From Aspidapion aeneum (Eukaryota; Arthropoda; Insecta; Coleoptera; Brentidae): DNA of 64,000 bases. The notes beneath the pieces were generated by a model. That model was not told the DNA's origin, did not search any database, and saw only the letters and a program-made list of their open reading frames with translations. Below, piece by piece: positions 62,701-64,000 of the stretch. The position numbers and the translations under genes are program-made. The stretch spans positions 47,858,786-47,922,785 of the forward strand of contig OY755046.1 in the NCBI GenBank assembly GCA_963576565.1. The letters are read 5' to 3'. Positions within the stretch are counted from its first letter, which is position 1; each line of letters opens with the position of its first letter.

Positions 62701-64000
62701 AAGGGTCAGTAATACTCGCATTAAAAACTACCCTTGTCTTAGTAGTGATAGCTTCATTTTTAACAACAGCGAAATGTGGAATAAAATAGCTGTCTGAATC
62801 GTCTTCTTTTTCTGAGTCATAGTCCATATGACCCAATTCCAAATATTCATTCATAAATTTAGAATATTCACAATACAAGTTTTTATCGCGAAGCAGTTTT
62901 TTTTCTAAAGATAAGAAACGATTTAGCGCGACTTGTTTGATTCCAGGAAACTGCGGTGGATTGTCAAATGTGCGAAAGGGAAGGGAGACAGTATACCGGC
63001 CGTCTTGATTACGCGACACGCTCTGTTTAAAATAATTTTCACAAATTTCATCCTCTGGTTTCAAATGAGTTTTTTGGGGGACGCAGTCGGTTTCCCAAAA
63101 TTTTGAAATTAATTGCGAAAGCGAGTCATTTTCATTTTGACAAAAAAGAGCATTAATTGGCGGGGTAGAAATTAAGGGTTGATTTATTTGTCCCATCAAA
63201 ATATAGCCGAAAATAGTTCCCATAGCAAAGGGATGATTTGGATCATCGCTAGCGATTTTTTCACCCTGTATAATTAGTGGAAATAGATCCATACCAATTA
63301 GTAAATTTATAGGCGAAGGGTTGTAAAAAGTGGGATCTGCTAAGGGTAAATTTTTTATAAAATGCCAATTTTCTGTATTTATTTTTACTGACGGTAAATC
63401 AGTACAAACCTTTTGCAAAATAATCGCTTGCGTAGACACAAAAATATCTGGTTTTTGAAAATTACAAATTTTAATAAAAATCGATCCTAGATCAGAAGTA
63501 AGAGAGTTGCCTCCAACCCCCTGTATATTTGAACATAAGGGTTGTCTTGGAAGGCCCAATTGTTGCGCTAATTTTTGAGAACAGAAAGTGTTTTGCGAAC
63601 CGCTGTCTAAAACGGCTCTAACTGTTTGAAAGTTACCGCGGACATCTTGAATTTTTACTAGGATAGTTGACAATAAAACTTGCGATTGCGCAGAAATAAA
63701 ACCACAATGCGTGGGGTTAGAACCCGAAGGAGTTGCGATTGGTACTTGTGAATTAGAAGACGTCGAAGTAAAATTGTTATTATTTTGAGTAGAGTAATTT
63801 TGAAGCGGACACCCAGTAGCCGGGGATCTAAAACTTTGCTGACTGGCCAAGTAACCACGTGGTGAACTATTTGGAGATGCGTTGGGAGACATATTAGAGA
63901 GATTTTGTGAGAAATTCACGTTAGCATCAAAATGGGATCTATTTTGATTTTGAGAATTAGCGTAATTATAATTTCGCTCAAAATGAATTAATGAGTGGTG
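59786..64000 (-). mobile_element. BEL/Pao LTR retrotransposon, 3' part
   Basis: The coding region is uninterrupted for at least 4.19 kb and continues beyond the right edge, so the 5' LTR and gag lie outside. The intact frame suggests a recent and possibly active insertion. All the older elements to the left are broken. Confidence 0.9.
59807..64000 (-). CDS. BEL/Pao gag-pol polyprotein (C-terminal 1397 codons, open at the right edge)
   Basis: Polyprotein for element replication in virus-like particles. Numbering from codon 1 at 63919: an aspartic protease (DUF1758 type) with VLDSGS at about 104, and a reverse transcriptase with CDIQKMYRGI at about 442 and YIDD at 519-522. The Pao (A17/RNase H) region has ARCYDPHGYLTP near 619, GFCDAS near 691, PRIELLAATLLSE near 735, AFSDA near 767 and NSADVASRG near 813. 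An integrase follows with a zinc-binding H/C block near 1008-1055 and D, D, E in GVDFSG (1078), FSDNGTNFV (1144) and LWESGIK (1186). A C-terminal DUF5641 domain (WSQEFLHTLQVRNKW; WRVGRIIEIFKG) completes it. All catalytic residues that I can identify are present. An Asn/Ser-rich linker precedes the protease, and the frame is open to base 64000, so gag is probably fused. Confidence 0.95.
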   Translation of the reverse strand, partial: HHSLIHFERNYNYANSQNQNRSHFDANVNFSQNLSNMSPNASPNSSPRGYLASQQSFRSPATGCPLQNYSTQNNNNFTSTSSNSQVPIATPSGSNPTHCGFISAQSQVLLSTILVKIQDVRGNFQTVRAVLDSGSQNTFCSQKLAQQLGLPRQPLCSNIQGVGGNSLTSDLGSIFIKICNFQKPDIFVSTQAIILQKVCTDLPSVKINTENWHFIKNLPLADPTFYNPSPINLLIGMDLFPLIIQGEKIASDDPNHPFAMGTIFGYILMGQINQPLISTPPINALFCQNENDSLSQLISKFWETDCVPQKTHLKPEDEICENYFKQSVSRNQDGRYTVSLPFRTFDNPPQFPGIKQVALNRFLSLEKKLLRDKNLYCEYSKFMNEYLELGHMDYDSEKEDDSDSYFIPHFAVVKNEAITTKTRVVFNASITDPFTHISLNQVLLSGPKLQKDIIQILLHFRLNPVTLTCDIQKMYRGININPDHQKYQKIFWRFNPNEKVSSFKLRTVTYGVNCSPYLALRTLQHLAESEYDNYPHAAKVILNDTYIDDVTTSCKTVQEALNLQQELTELLGNAGLKLHKWSSNRSEVISHLDPSLVNPAVLSLDSDDVTKVLGLCWHPSYDEFRFNILPNQQSCTKRTLLSFLARCYDPHGYLTPVTFTLKYLIQQIWLLGISWDATPTLEIVRQWTLYQSEFQVLEQFSLPRHIDITNAESIDLCGFCDASERGYACVIYLRVLRNAKYHIYFVLAKSRIAPLKKFVSIPRIELLAATLLSEVLKYTYDIFIKRFTINNIYAFSDAMVVLHWIKSHPSKWKTFVANRVSLIQDNINPECWLYTPTFLNSADVASRGCSPSELLNHPLWWAAPSFLQESFDKWPTKTPQVKINDSLETEERKNVALISCDRITENFLDSLLNNKSDFYAIQLLLARSLRFINNCRLSADVRKKTNIDYIDLFNALKCLAKHEQQKYFSEVILNLQNQKKCIKPIQKLNPFLDQDGLIRVGGRIQQAMTISYGQKHPLLLPKESRLSYIFIEYMHKKYLHVGVQTVQYLISQIFWILSAKRLIKTVLSKCVRCFRVKPHSYEQIMGQIPSYRLIPQKPFTFSGVDFSGAIPITLSKHRGVKTQKAYICLFICLNTKALHLELVSDLTSDAFLAALRRFVARRGYIKTLFSDNGTNFVKSSKELLDLARNACTQQAIAWNFIPPSAPHFGGLWESGIKSVKTHLIRTIGSQILSYEELYTVLCQIEAILNSRPLTPQSTDCNDLQVLTPGHFLTHGPLVSVPDEDFSSKPENRLSRWNLVQRIQADFWRRWSQEFLHTLQVRNKWLEPCAEPKIGTLVLIKDELSPPLQWRVGRIIEIFKGPDGHARVANVRTASGIFKRPLVKLCPLPIDSDSPTEK

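Overview
The window is eukaryotic nuclear DNA, AT-rich, almost certainly from an insect with a large repeat-filled genome. The mix of elements fits this: BEL/Pao, RTE-like LINEs, a P element, mariner, hAT, pogo/Tigger and many MITEs. It also holds a host gene of the AA15 lytic polysaccharide monooxygenase family. I cannot name the species; a beetle or hemipteran is a guess. There are no bacterial genes, CRISPR arrays or rRNA.

The one convincing host gene lies on the minus strand across the first 20 kb. It is an AA15 LPMO whose first four coding exons (19596-19702, 9819-9938, 7342-7481, 2705-2893) join in phase at consensus splice sites. It has a signal peptide, the N-terminal His, and the second His of the copper brace. 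The 3' exon or exons must lie left of the window. Its introns (9.7, 2.3 and 4.4 kb) are packed with MITEs, foldback elements, LINE relics and a tRNA-bearing SINE-like insertion.

From 20 to 32 kb there is no host gene. The stretch holds a hAT remnant with 8-bp target duplications, a 1.5-kb tandem duplication carrying another hAT-type insertion, a pogo/Tigger remnant and several MITEs.

From 32310 to 41767 lies a complete P element: 52-bp terminal inverted repeats and an 8-bp duplication GGCCAGAG, one base from the Drosophila P consensus. It carries a two-exon THAP-transposase gene with point inactivations and is swollen to 9.5 kb by nested insertions.

From 42 to 51 kb there is a GAGACGAGA-rich inverted-repeat element, a LINE inserted in another LINE (11-bp duplication), and a full-length 3.26-kb RTE-like LINE (12-bp duplication). 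From 54 to 58 kb there is a dead mariner split by a hAT MITE, the second tRNA-bearing element and GC-rich MITEs. The right end (59.3-64 kb) is the 3' part of a BEL/Pao retrotransposon with an intact gag-pol frame running off the window.

Three things stand out beyond this catalogue. First, a set of 40-80 bp near-perfect palindromes, several flanked by exact 8-bp duplications. Second, the tRNA-Gly-like SINE-type element with 12-13 bp duplications. Third, the P element with its canonical target site.
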